A stretch of DNA of 64,000 bases from Adiantum capillus-veneris (lineage: Eukaryota; Streptophyta; Polypodiopsida; Polypodiales; Pteridaceae), in contig CM043950.1 of the NCBI GenBank assembly GCA_014529385.2, positions 155,292,045 through 155,356,044 on the forward strand. Reading direction: 5' to 3'. Under the pieces are notes generated by a model that was not told where the DNA came from, made no database searches, and saw nothing but the letters and a program-made list of their open reading frames with translations. The translations under genes were made by a program, and so were the position numbers. Of this stretch, positions 10,011 through 21,840 are shown in pieces (the stretch's first letter is position 1; each line of letters starts with the position of its first letter).

Positions 10011-10463
10011 GAGCCTGAAGTTCTACTGGGAGCACATAGTCTGTATTTTGATGGGGCTTACAAGAGGACCAAAGACAAGGCATCAGCAGGCATAGTAATA
10101 TTATGTCCATAGAAGAAGAAGATATTTGCAAAAGGGTTTCATCTAAAAGAGGTTCATTCTAACAATGAGGCAGAGTACCATGCCCTTGTTTTAGGGTTGC
10201 AATGTTGTCTTTCTCAGGGCATCACAAAGCTAAATGTTTTTGGTGACTCCATGTTGATTGTTAAGCAAATGGTTGGTGTATGGGCCTGTAAAAATGACAA
10301 ATTGTCTGTTAAGATGAGGGAAGCAAAGGCCTTGTTGAAGGGTTTTAAAGAAGTTCGAGTGCACTTTGTACCTAGAGATCAAAATCGAGAAGCAGATGCC
10401 TTAGCAGGTGAAGAACTACAAACTCTAAAGTCCTTTATACCAGGGAAAGGAGGAGCTGCATGA
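10011..10463 (+). pseudogene. Element A second (archaeal-like) RNase H
   Basis: A second RNase H domain: LYFDGAYKRTKDKASAGIVI (Asp), NNEAEYHALVLGL (Glu), VFGDSMLIVKQM (Asp), READALAGEE (Asp). All four catalytic acids are visible. This domain just before integrase defines the dual-RNase-H Tat/Ogre group. A TAG at 10110 splits it, and near 10443-10460 the reading frame shifts into the integrase frame, which is open through LHDLLYFLEHCEAPSGM before 10504. Confidence 0.88.
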
Positions 10464-11778
10464 TTTACTTTACTTTCTTGAGCATTGTGAAGCACCCTCT
10501 GGTATGAGTAAAATTGAACGTAGGTGGTTGGAAAAAAAGGCTACCAGCTATAGCTTAGTGAATGAGGACTTGTATTGTAGAGGGAAAGATGCTGTCTTAA
10601 GGAGAGTTCCTGCATCCCAAGAGATAAAGGATATTTTGTTTAGTTGTCATGAAGGTGTGTGTGGTGGCCACTTTGCACAAGAGATTACTAGCAGAAAGAT
10701 TTTACAAGCAGGGTTCACGTGGCCAAGCCTCCATCGAGATGTACAACATTGGTGTCGCACATGTGAGGTTTGCCAAAAAGCTGGACCAAGGCGTCTTACC
10801 CATGAAAATCAGTATCCAATCAAAACCTATGGGCCATTTGAAAAATGGGGGATAGATGCAATAGGGCCACTACCTTGCACTCAATCAGGGAAGGAATACA
10901 TCATTATGGGGGTGGAGTACATGACCAGATGGGCAGAAGCTCGTCCCACAAAGCGCATCACATCCAAGGACGTGAGTGATTTCATTTTTGAATGCCTTTG
11001 TTGCCGTTTTGGCACACCTTTGGAGATTCTCTCGGATAGGGGACCGAGATTTCGAGCTGATTTAGTCGGGCAATTGATGAGCAAGTTAAAAACCAAGCGC
11101 AGGCACTCTACACCATACTACCCTCAGTGCAATGGTCTTGTGGAAAAGGTAAATGGTCTTATATGTAAAATCATCACTAAGCAAGTGCATTTACATCCTA
11201 AGGCATGGGACAAACACCTAGATGCAGCACTTTGGGCCTACAGAACATCCTTTAAAACATCCTTGGGGTATACACCTTTTCACTTGGTTTACGGGCAAGA
11301 GGCACTATTGCCTATAGAAGTGGAGCTAGCGAGCCTCCGAGTTCTAAAAGCACATCAAGAGGATAGTCAAGAGAAGCAGGTGGAAGGAAGAATCATCGAT
11401 TTGGAGAGGTTAGGGCTAGATCGAGAGTCAGCAGTGAAGTACTATGCAGCCCAAGCAGAGAAGAAACGAAAGAAGTTCAATCGCAACCTTGTCAAGAAAG
11501 GTATCAAGGAAGGTTCTTTAGTGCTCAGATACGACAATCGCTTTGATCGCAGGAAGGATGGTAAGTTCTTGCTTAAGTGGGAAGGCTCTTTTGTAGTGAT
11601 ACAGAGGTTCTCAAATGGTAGTTACCAACTAGGTGACCTAGATGGTAAGGTACATCAAACCCCAGTAAATGGTTGGCGATTGAAGGCCTACCAATGTCGT
11701 CTTTCACAGCCATATGCTGGTGAAATCAATGCTAAGGATGGTTCAGAGGAGAGCTCATCATATTCGAGCTCCAACTAA
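10464..11778 (+). CDS. Element A integrase
   Basis: Open in a different frame from RT; ATG at 10504 gives 424 codons. Zinc-binding HHCC: H49 and H56 (CHEGVCGGH), C87 and C90 (CRTCEVC). Catalytic core: D118 in WGIDAIGPL, D178 in LSDRGPRF, E214 in GLVEKVNG, spacing D-35-E. A basic C-terminal domain with LLKWEGSFVVIQRFSNGSYQL follows, without a chromodomain, as expected for Tat rather than chromovirus elements. The domain is uninterrupted but is out of frame with RT upstream, so it would need frameshifting or is stranded by an indel. It would insert cDNA into the genome. Confidence 0.88.
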
Positions 11779-12107
11779 GGTAACAATCATGTACATAGTC
11801 GTTTCAAAAAAAAAGAAAAAAAGAGAAGACAAAAAAAAAAAAGGGAAAAAAGAGAAGAAAAAAAGAAAAAAAGAGAATGCTACCAATGAAAGTGGATATT
11901 GACAATGGATGGGGTATGGCTTTCAAGGGTCTAGGAGACCAGTTGTTAGTCATGGATGGATACAATTATTCATCAGAAAGGACTAAACAGAGTGCATCAG
12001 CCAAGAAAACAGTAACATGGCAAATTCAATTGGTACCAGGTGGGTAAGTATTCAAGAGAACCCTATTGTAGCACAACCTACAGCTAGAGGCATCAAATAC
12101 CTCTAGC
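11779..12107 (+). other. Element A 3' untranslated region
   Basis: About 330 bp between integrase and the purine tract. Contains an A/G-only stretch at about 11807-11878, no coding-like frame, and an imperfect hairpin GCTAGAGGCAT...TACCTCTAGC at about 12082-12108 just before the purine tract. Confidence 0.7.
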
Positions 12108-12120
12108 TTAAGGGGGAGGG
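12108..12120 (+). other. Polypurine tract of element A
   Basis: TTAAGGGGGAGGG, five bases before the 3' LTR start at 12126. Element B has the matching AAAAGAGGAGGG in the same place on the minus strand. It primes plus-strand cDNA synthesis. Confidence 0.85.
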
Positions 12121-12125
12121 CTATA

Positions 12126-13634
12126 TGATGCATGGTTTTTAGGACCCCTTCTGAAGATGCAATAAAGGCACAGTCAGTTGTTGGGGAGATGAGGATACTC
12201 TAGTCCAAGGGATCTCGAAAGAGAAGAAAAATCTACTTCACAAGCACCAAAGAGTAAAAAGTGCCATGGACAGAAGATACGTGGGAACGAGCTCTTATGC
12301 ATGCCTACAACATATATCTTACAGAATAGCCCATTCTAGGTGTGAATTTCTAGTGAAATTTACACAAGGATGTTCGTGTGGACTCACAGCACAGCATACT
12401 CCGTTTTCACTTTTTTACCGACAGTAAAAAAAATTTACCACAGTAAATATTTTTTACCTACAGTAAATATTTTTCACCTACATGGTAAATACAAATCACT
12501 TTTTACCTACAGTAACTTTTTTTACCCATGGTAAATATTTTTTACTGCACCATAAGTATTTGGTAGGTAACAGTTCACTGTTACTAGAAGCAGTGATTGG
12601 GCATCAACAATGCAGTTACAGGAGGAGAAAAGGAGAAAATCTTATGGTAAAGGTGAGTCAACACGGATAAAGACTTTTGAGTTGAAAAGAGACATGCTGA
12701 TTTTTTCAAAGAACACATGTCAAAAGAAGCCATGGTTGAGGATTTTTTGAGAATTTGATATTCAGGAGGACCCAGCAAGTCCCCCCCTGACATGTGCAGA
12801 ACCTCCAGTTTCAACAGCCACCTACCTGCTCTTAAATGCTGGTCAAGGCCTTATCCCCATGTGTCACAATCAGAAAAATCAGCATTTATCCTCCCCTCTC
12901 ACATCACTCTAGAGAATATCTTGATGGTGACATATCAGGTGACCTCAATCTGTTGACCACCCTAAGCAAAAAGTAACCCCAATCAGTAGATTTAAGCATG
13001 TTTATCCCTAATCCTAAACCCTCTCAGAAACCTATATAAGGAGGCCTTCTCTCACTCAAAACACAACACTTCACCAAGCAATGAAGCTATGACGACATTG
13101 CTCACAACGAGAAGCTATGGATGGAACTCTACTCTCTCTCCCTCTCTCTCTCTCTCTCCCTCTAGTATGCTACATTACTAGCCCTAAAACCTAAATAAGG
13201 AGTCTTCTCTCATGCTCCATGGACACCATCCTCGCCATCATTCTCTAAGGTATTGATGTGTTGCAAGTAGGATCATACCTACTTGCTAGGTTGATTGTTT
13301 TTGACAAGGGATTATGCCATCCTTGGCTTGCTTCTCTATATCCTTGTTATGTATGATCAGATGCCGTTGTATTGTTAAGCTGATGTCTTGTGTATATATA
13401 TGCTACATAAGGTCCCTAAGCTTTGTTTCTATGTGTTTTTCCATATGTTTTGATACCATCATAATGCCAGAAGTCTCACTTGCCTATGTGTACTATGTGT
13501 GAGGTCCCTAAACCTCTTAATTTAGGGTGGTGCCCCCTTTGTTTTGTTCTTTGCTTGTTTGCATGAGGCGTGGTTTGTGGAGTGTGCACGAGTACAGAGG
13601 CCACCCGATTTCACTGCTCTTTTTCCTGCCATCA
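12126..13634 (+). repeat. 3' LTR of element A
   Basis: 1,509 bp from TGATGCATGG to CTGCCATCA. Matches the 5' LTR throughout; the differences I can see are mostly single-base transitions plus a small CT-repeat length change at about 13135-13158. TATA box at 13033-13039. Confidence 0.95.
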
Positions 13635-13639
13635 GAATT
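13635..13639. other. Target-site duplication of element A, right copy
   Basis: GAATT, identical to 3710-3714. Confidence 0.9.
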
Positions 13640-14269
<630 letters not shown>

Positions 14270-14572
14270 GTGCTCCTCTTCAAGAGCCCACCTTTGACAA
14301 CATCTTGCTTCCCGCCTAGGTTGTCCGCTCCCCTTGCTTCCTTTCGATATCCCTTAGTTCTTCGAGTCTTGGCTTCCTCTTGCCTTTTTTAGGTCAAATC
14401 CCTTGCTCATGCATGAGAGACAAAGAGAGTTGGAGAGAGAGCTCGTTTGCCTTCCTCTCCCTTTCTTCCTTCTCCTCTTGCCAATCACGTTCATGCCACT
14501 ACAATTCTCCTCGTTCCTTCCTCCTTCACACCTTGTCTACCCCTCCTTTGCTGCTTCAAAAAGGGGGGGGAG

Positions 14573-14607
<35 letters not shown>

Positions 14608-15850
14608 CACTGCTCCCAATCCCCTGCTTGTTCCTCCTTCCCCTAACCCTTACTCGCTATGCCTCTATTTTTAGGCTCTTTCTCTTTTTTGTTGTCACGC
14701 CACCATGACAACACGAGAAGCCCCTCTAGTGATGTGACAGCTCGATGTGGCAGCCCCTCTAGTGATGTGACCCACCGTGCTCTTCCTTTTTCATTTCACA
14801 TCGGATGGCATCTGAGCATCATCATGGCTCCTATGAGGCCCGCTTTCCCTCTCAGCGCTCTCTGTCCACTGCCGAACGCCTTCTCCTTCCTTATTTCCCT
14901 TTCTTTTCCCACCGCTTGGGTGGACACACCCCTTTGGGTGGCCCCCTCCTCTTTAGGTCTTGGGAGGGCTTTAGTTTATGGGCAGCTTTTGTCCCTTATA
15001 TGGCACCACATTTGGTATTCATTATCGACCAAGACATTGTTGAGCACGGCATTGTTTAGCCAAGATCCCTCTTGCATTGCACATTCAATCAAGGTACTGC
15101 TAAGCACGAAATCTTCCTCCAGTAGTCCTTAACAATATCATCGTGAATTTTGTTGTCATTTCAGTGTCGTGGATATTGCCACAGCCTTCAAGTTGCTAGT
15201 ATAGGTGATTGCATTTTGAGAGAGCCCCTTGACTTTACATCTCCTTAAGCCATAGCCATGTTGGGCATTTCCTGCTATCAGCTGTCTCCAATAATTAATA
15301 TTCTTGTTAGGCACAACATATCAAACCAAAGCATTGCTTGTCACAACACATTTGGCATTCATATCGGCTAAGATACTACCGAGCACGACAGGGCCCTTTT
15401 TAGCTAAAATCTCATCAAGCACTTACTGCATGATATTCCAGAACATGGTCGAAGCCCATAAATTCTCATTGGCACATTGACTGATGCGATCAAATTGATA
15501 CAGAATTGGCCCCTGGTGAAACTTAATCTACCAATATCTCAGCCCACACATTCACTTCTTCCCTCATCCCACATCTGTCGTTGCCCAATCCTGTACATAT
15601 CTGCAATCAACCCCAACTTCAAATTAGCATAACTTCTTCACTGTAGCTCCAATTGATGAGCCGTAACGACAAGCCGGTAGAGCACTTCAAGCACTATAGT
15701 TCTAGATCATAATCTCCTATTTATGATCACCTCAAGCATACTCCTTTTTAGCATAATCAAGGAAGTTGTCCCTTTAAAGCCGGATCTGGCATACATAAAG
15801 CTTAAAACTAGCTTGCTATCAAGCCATGATCACTGATAAATAATCAAGTA
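14270..15850. other. No recognisable gene; CT-rich then AT-rich intergenic DNA
   Basis: Between element E and copia F. The first half is CT-rich with a GA run at about 14574-14603 and a short direct duplication of CCCCTCTAGTGATGTGAC (about 14720 and 14754). The second half repeats related phrases such as CATTTGGTATTCAT/CATTTGGCATTCAT and GAGCACG/AAGCACG (about 15010-15420), suggesting an old degenerate repeat. I find no domain-like frame. Confidence 0.5.
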
Positions 15851-15869
15851 GACTTCATTCAAGCACAAT

Positions 15870-16500
15870 ATGCATCCTTCGAATAATTTTCCAATCATGG
15901 AAGCAGAGAGGCATTATTATAAATCTATTGATTACTTGATCAAGCAATGTCTTAAGTTGAAGGCCAAAGAGGCTAAGAAGATAGAGGCTAGTTCCACTAC
16001 AAATGTTGGTTCCACTACAAATGTAGCTATTGTTGATTCTTCTATGAAATGAGATAGTGATGTTGATGTTGATGCAAAATGGGCTTTTAGTGCTAAGTGC
16101 ATTTATGATCCCTCTGTCCATGATGCATGCATGTCAGTTGTTGTTGATTCACATGTGTGGTCTTTTGAGAGTGGCGCTACAAAGCACATTACGTCACATC
16201 GTGATTTGTTTACCTCTCTTGAGTTGGTCCCCCATTGGAATCAATCACTTGTGCCAACAATGCCTTGTATCCGATTTAGGAAGTTGGAAAGATTGTGCTT
16301 ACTGCTACAAATGGCAGTTTTTTCACACTTGTTGATGCATTGAATGTATAGGATCAAAAAGAATCTTTTGTCTGTATCTACACTTGCTAGACTTGGCCTT
16401 GTAGTCAAATTTGTGGATGACATGTACAATACATGATCTCAATTTTGGAGATGAAATTGTTGCATCTGGTATTTTATGATGTGGGCTATATAAGCTCATT
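15870..16500 (+). pseudogene. Element F gag end and protease
   Basis: Starts with a lysine-rich Gag tail (LIKQCLKLKAKEAKKIE), then after a stop reads into a copia protease. The active-site motif reads WSFESGATKHIT where the family has Asp at the Glu position, so the catalytic aspartate is replaced. Downstream are LARLGLVVKFVDD and a run into integrase, with several frameshifts. Confidence 0.75.
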
Positions 16501-17420
16501 CTGTATAACAAGTGTGGGAAAAAAATTTCAAATGCAGTTGTGGATTCCAAGGCTATTTTAGATGCAAAACTTTGGTATGCACATTTTGGACATCTATTTT
16601 AGATGCAAAACTTTGGTATGCACATTTTGGACATCTAAATTTTGTCAGTTTGCTGCAATTGCAAAAATTTGATATGGTTGCTTCTTTGCTGCCTCTTGAA
16701 GCACATATCAAGCATGTTTGTGAACGCTGTATTTTGGGTAAGATGTAGCATTTGAAGTTTCCAAAGGATGGTTCAGTTAGGGCCACATGCAGGTTGCACC
16801 TTGTACATAGTGATATTTGTAAGCCATGCAAACTCCGTCCTTGGGAAACTACCTTTACTTCATGACTTTCATTGATGATCACTTGAGACATGCATGGGTG
16901 TATCCGCTTAAGGCAAAGTTCAAAGTGTTTATGTGCTTCAAACAACTTTGAATTTAATGCATTTCTGGCAAGTCATGGGATAGAACACCAATGTACAGTT
17001 CCATGTACACCTCATCAAAATGGTGTTGCTAAGAGAAAAAATAGGCCTCTTACATAAATGGCACGATGTATGATCAAAAGTCAAGCTTTACAACATTCAT
17101 TCTGGCTTGAGGCTATTATGGGTGCCACTTATGTACTTACTAGGTGTCCTACAAAAGCTTTGCAGTTTATGAAGCATGGCATGATAGAAAGTTTTCTATT
17201 GAGCACATGCGTGTTTTTTGGTTGTTTGGCATATGCTTTGGTGCCACAAACACAACGCACAAAATTAGATGATAAGACTGTCAAATGTATTTTTGTTGGT
17301 TATAGTACTGAAAGCAAAGGTTACGGGTTGTTTCATCTGCAAACAAAGTATATTTTCATTTTGACGGGATGTTGTATTTGTGGAATTTTATGTTCATCCC
17401 TTGTTGTCATGTACTAGAGA
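16500..17420 (+). pseudogene. Element F integrase
   Basis: Pieces of a copia integrase in changing frames: GHLNFVSLLQLQKFDMVASL, KHVCERCILGKM (zinc end), YFMTFIDDHLRHAWVYPLKAK (core, first Asp), then HQCTVPCTPHQNGVAKRK (core, Glu region changed), ARCMIKSQALQHSFWLEA and KCIFVGYSTESKGYGLF. A 41-bp tandem duplication at 16555-16636 shifts the frame. Non-functional. Confidence 0.8.
16555..16636 (+). repeat. 41-bp tandem duplication in element F integrase
   Basis: Two identical 41-bp copies (16555-16595 and 16596-16636), each starting ATTTTAGATGCAAAAC and ending GGACATCT. Identity and adjacency point to a recent replication or repair error in an already dead element; 41 is not a multiple of three. 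Confidence 0.95.
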
Positions 17421-17650
17421 CAATAATGTAAGCTCACACGATATTTATGACACTTTTTTGTCTCTTTTCAGTGGTGGAAGTTTGAATGTAAATTCCAATG
17501 AGGAAAATGTACAGCCTATGGGGGTTTTTGAAAATGTTACAAAATCAGTCTATTACTGATGCAGATGTACATGATGTATTTGATGAGGAAAGGGATGAGA
17601 ATGAGCAGGCTAGAGGTATGCCAAAATGGTTGGTGCATACTTTGTGAGAC

Positions 17651-17782
17651 CTTTGTCTAGTCGTACTCGTTCATGTTCTCGCCATGCATCTTATGCATAC
17701 AGTAAATTGGATGCACCTTTGTCTAGTCGTACTCGTTCATGTTCTTGCCATGCATCTTATGCATCATATTGTTATGCTTTGG
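17651..17782 (+). repeat. 66-bp in-frame tandem duplication
   Basis: CTTTGTCTAGTCGTACTCG recurs with a 66-bp period (17651 and 17717), covering the serine/arginine-rich linker before RT (SSRTRSCSRHASYA twice). In frame, 22 residues per unit. Confidence 0.85.
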
Positions 17783-17924
17783 CTGTGTCTAATTTATGTG
17801 ATGTTGAGGAACCTATGTCTTTTGATGAAGCACATAATTCAAAAAATTCGATGGCTACCATGCAATCAGAATATGATGCACTTATAGAAAATGACATATG
17901 GACTTTATGTGATTTGTCTCTTGG

Positions 17925-18183
17925 AATAAAGGCTTGGGGGGTTCACCTTTCAGTACCCCCCTATATAACGTTATTTCACAAGGTATAAAAAAACCCCCAT
18001 CTTTTAACAAGTTTGAATGAATAAAATACCCCTTATTTTAGGATTTTTTTTTCAAAATTGAATATAAAACCCCCTTATTTTAATGTTATCTCTGCTAAAT
18101 TGCCTAAAAATTTTACATTTAAAAAAATTTCCTTTCAAACTCACCTTATACATTAACATGATTACATAGTGCACCCTTGAGAA
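17925..18183. mobile_element. MITE-like insertion in element F RT
   Basis: About 260 bp absent from the matching place in the RT reading frame, which resumes at GMKWVYKL. The ends are an imperfect inverted pair: GGCTTGGGGGGTTCACC on the left and, reversed, CTCAAGGGTGCAC on the right. The inside is AT-rich with repeated CCCCCTTATTTTA-like phrases. Flanks GGAATAAA and GAAAAAA may be a worn target duplication. The superfamily is not assignable. Confidence 0.5.
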
Positions 18184-19049
18184 AAAAGGCCATTGGTATG
18201 AAGTGGGTTTACAAGTTGGAATACAAGCCAGATGGTGAGATTGATCGCTATAAGGCTTGACTTGTTGCAAAGGGTTATGCAAAACAAAAAGTCATAGATT
18301 ATAAAGAGACTTTTTCTCCCACTTGTCATATGACTACTGTGTGTTTTCTATGTGCATTGGCATCTCATTTTGGTTGGGATGTACATCAGTCAGACATTGT
18401 TACTGCTTTATTGAATGGTGACATATCTGAGGAAGTTTATGTAACACAACCTCGCGGTTTTATCAAGAAAGGACAAGAGGATAAAGTGTGCAAATGTAAG
18501 AAATATTTTCTATGGGTTGAAGCAATCTCCTCATGCTTGGTATGAGAAATATGCCATACTCATTGGTAAAATGAGGATTTTGTAATAGTTCAACAAAAAT
18601 CACAATATATGTAAATCATCAGGGTGATGTACTTCTCATTGTCGTTCTGTATGTGGATTATTTGTTGATCAGTGGACCAAATGAGAGACATATAGCTGAA
18701 TTAAGGCTAATTTGAATTCTACTTTCAAGATGAAAGATTTGGGGCTATTGCATCATTACTTGGGTATACAATTTAAGCAGTGTGATGGTGGTATTGCCTT
18801 GTGTTAGACAAGTTACATAGAGACATTGCTATGTAAATTTGGACTTAAGGATTGCAAACCTGTTGCCACTCCCATGGAAAGAGGTTTGAAATTGAGTCTT
18901 CATGATACTGGTGAACCTCCCAATGTCACTCTTCACCAAAGTATTGTTGGCTTCCTTATTTATGTATGCAATACGAGGCTAGATATTCAGTTTGTAGTCT
19001 CACAGGTTAGTAGATTTATGCATAGCCCAGGGTCTAAGCATTGGTAGGA

Positions 19050-19604
19050 TGTCAAAGAATTTTTTGCTACTTGAGTGGCACTTTACATCTTAGCTCGTTT
19101 TATCCCAAGGGGGGATCATTGTCACCAGATTTACATGCTTCTTTGGACTTAAATTGGATTGGTTGTTTTGATAGGCGAGTGTCCATAAATGTTTTTTGTT
19201 TCATGCTTGGCAGTTCATGCATATGATGGTTGAGCAAGAAGAAACCTATTGTGGCCACTTCTAGCTGTGAGGCTAAGTACAGGGTAGTCTTCACAGCTAA
19301 GGTCGAGTGTGTATGGCTCAAACACCTTATGGTTGATTTGGGTGTTGGATATGACACTACCAACACTATCTACACTTACAATCAGAACAAATTGTCAATT
19401 GGGAGGAACCCAGTTTTTCATGCTCACACAAAGCACATTGAGGTGCATTGCCACTATGTCAGGGAGAGTCTCCCAGCTGAAGAGATCAGCTTGGCTTATG
19501 TGCCAACACACGACAACCTTGCATATCTTTTCACAAAGGCATTGTCTCGTGAAAAGCTCAAAGATTTCCGCAAAGCTTTGGGCTTACTCCCCTTTGTGGA
19601 TTGA
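19050..19604 (+). pseudogene. Element F RNase H
   Basis: Copia RNase H: GSSCI, SSCEAKYRVVFTAKVECVWL (Glu), FHAHTKHIEVHCHYVRE and THDNLAYLFTKALSREK, ending PFVD with a stop at 19602. The last catalytic aspartate position reads AYLFTK rather than ADLFTK. The frame 19230-19604 is intact but inactive. Confidence 0.82.
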
Positions 19605-19680
19605 TCATGTCCTCAAGGCATGGAACTTCCCTATACTCTATGTTCTAGCTCTTGTTCATCGCATCACTCCCAGGAGGGAT

Positions 19681-19876
19681 TTTTACCATATACATGTGGT
19701 AGTGATGTGTGTGAACACGCTTAGGATTGCCGGGGAATTTTTTCCCTCTCTAGGAGGTTTCTTCCCCCATGCATTGTATATACGCCCATCACTCTAGGGC
19801 TATCTTATATTTCCATTGCACACTAAGTAAAACACTCTATCTTGTGTGCCTTGATCTTCCATCGTCTTCTCCAAGA
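19681..19876 (+). repeat. Element F 3' LTR, first part
   Basis: Matches the LTRs of element G: TTACCATA...ATGTGGTAGTGATGTG, then CCCTC(T/A)CTAGGAGGTTTC, GCATTGTATATACGCCCATCACTC. It breaks off at CTCCAAGA where element J is inserted and resumes at 21258. TATATAC at about 19778 is a TATA-like site. Confidence 0.85.
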
Positions 19877-19951
19877 TGTTGAGAGATGAGGCTATGGTGG
19901 GTGCCACCGGCTGTAGGTCATGGCGAGAGAGAAGGGCTACAGAAGAGATTG

Positions 19952-20005
<54 letters not shown>

Positions 20006-20151
20006 CTCGACACAGCACAATAAAAAAACTAGCTATTCTATATTATATTTCTTTGTAAAGAACCTTACAGTATATAAAGCAAAAATTGCCATGCACAACT
20101 TGAACTCTAACTGAAGCTACCTGCATGCTTCATAAAGGTGAGTTTCCCACA
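19877..20151 (-). repeat. Element J 3' LTR
   Basis: Plus-strand reading TGTTGAGAGATGAGGC to TTTCCCACA. Contains a GA run at 19955-19999. It lacks about 33 bp present at the outer end of the other LTR. Confidence 0.75.
19955..19999. repeat. GA microsatellite in J 3' LTR
   Basis: About 22 GA repeats; the matching run in the 5' LTR has about 51, so the array has changed length since insertion. Confidence 0.95.
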
Positions 20152-20256
20152 GGCTTCCCCCTCAAGCCCAAACCACTAAATATGGACTTGATACAGACCA
20201 TGGCAGAGTCCAATCACCTAAAACCATGAGTATAAGTCTCTCCCTTGACTATAGCA

Positions 20257-20448
<192 letters not shown>

Positions 20449-20870
20449 CCTCAAACAACCATCAGTGTGAAACATACCAGAACCCGACCAAACAACAAAG
20501 GGTGGTCTTACTAGCTTTATTTGTAGTAGTGTCTATAACCCTTTACAAAATTTTGACATGGCAGTAACCGACAACTGATAACCATAAATCTATGACACTA
20601 AAATGGGAAGAATAATCTTTGAACTTTGCTTATGTTGTTATACCATGGCATAAGTATTCTCATTGTCTTGTTGCTATGCAGTAGCCCATGCGATATCCAA
20701 ACAATCTATGACATTCCACTTGAATGTGAACCATTCGATTGAATTGTAGGTGCAAATCGTAAAGGTCCAATTGATACTATTATTTACTTTTTCCTTCATT
20801 TACCTTTGTGCATGCAACCAACAAGTTACCACAACAAAGTTTCAAAATAGGGCACCTTTTGTTGTCCAAA

Positions 20871-20882
20871 GCTCTGATACCA
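20871..20882 (-). other. Primer-binding site of element J
   Basis: Minus strand reads TGGTATCAGAGC, the exact plant initiator-methionine primer site, two bases from the LTR end. Confidence 0.9.
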
Positions 20883-20884
20883 AA

Positions 20885-21252
<368 letters not shown>

Positions 21253-21257
21253 GAAGA

Positions 21258-21290
21258 TGTGTGTGTTTTCTTGCAACCTTAATTCCAACA
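21258..21290 (+). repeat. Element F 3' LTR, last part
   Basis: TGTGTGTGTTTTCTTGCAAC to AATTCCAACA matches the end of the G LTR (GTGTGTGTTTCCCTGCAAC to AGTTCCAACA). It joins directly to 19876 once J is removed. Confidence 0.8.
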
Positions 21291-21840
21291 AAATGGGACC
21301 CTCAACTCCTTATACAAAGTTCATATAAAGCATACCTTGAAATAGAAAGTCCTCATGAAGGATTATATAGGTACTCTACACAGTCAATATTAAGCAACCC
21401 AAAGGGGAGAACGAAAACCGAGATCAAGGTCAACCCTTCCAACAAGCTAACAAAAGAGGTTCTTAAAGAAATAAGAATAGCTAGGTCTCAAGCTAGTGGA
21501 GATGTCAATAAATTTGGTGCTTTACAAGATCCAAGAGGAAGATTCTACTTCATCTGAAAGTGGGAAATCAGAGAAAGAAGAGGTTTTTCCAAACACACAC
21601 AGCTAGGCTAAGGAAAGTGGCTATAAATTTATAGATGATGAGGTGCATGCCCTTGCTCAAAATACAATCCTTGCTTGTGTTGGAGATAAGACAAGAGGTC
21701 TCTCTTGTGAATCTAAACCTGAAGACATTTTTGTTCCTCCTATCAAGTCTATTGTCTTGCAACAAGAAATGCATTCAATACCTTCTAGCAAGAGCTTGAC
21801 AATAATGATAAAGAACCCAAGAGTAGCATTTCTACTTCAC
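21291..21840. other. No recognisable gene
   Basis: Between the end of F and the first supportable RT motif of copia I. A 98-codon plus-strand frame (21261-21557) begins inside the F LTR and has no recognised domain. It may be the eroded RNase H end of element I, but I cannot align it by eye. Confidence 0.45.

Larger units (their letters stand above)
3715..13634 (+). mobile_element. Element A: Tat/Ogre-type Ty3/gypsy LTR retrotransposon
   Basis: A complete 9,920-bp element: 5' LTR 3715-5219, primer-site candidate just inside it, pre-gag ORFs, gag-protease, RT, RNase H, a second RNase H, integrase, purine tract, 3' LTR 12126-13634, flanked by GAATT. The second, archaeal-like RNase H before integrase and the extra ORF upstream of gag are recognised marks of the plant Tat/Ogre group. 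The LTRs differ at roughly two dozen sites by eye (about 1.5%), so insertion was recent. Even so, pol holds several in-frame stops and one frameshift, so this copy cannot be autonomous as it stands. Confidence 0.93.
17560..19050 (+). pseudogene. Element F reverse transcriptase
   Basis: Copia RT in several frames: EPMSFDEAHNSKNSMATMQSEYDAL, KWVYKLEYKPDGEIDRYKA, VAKGYAKQKVIDYKETFSP, HQSDIVTALLNGDISEEVYV, LYVDYLLISGP (YVDD box changed to YVDY), GLKDCKPVATPMERGLKLS and RFMHSPGSKHW. Interrupted by the insert at about 17925-18183 and by several stops. Non-functional. Confidence 0.82.

Noticed and set aside
14380-15132. ORFs of up to 157 codons (14659-15132)
   Set aside because: CT-rich DNA gives long Ser/Pro/Leu frames by chance; no motif and no homologous copy in the window.
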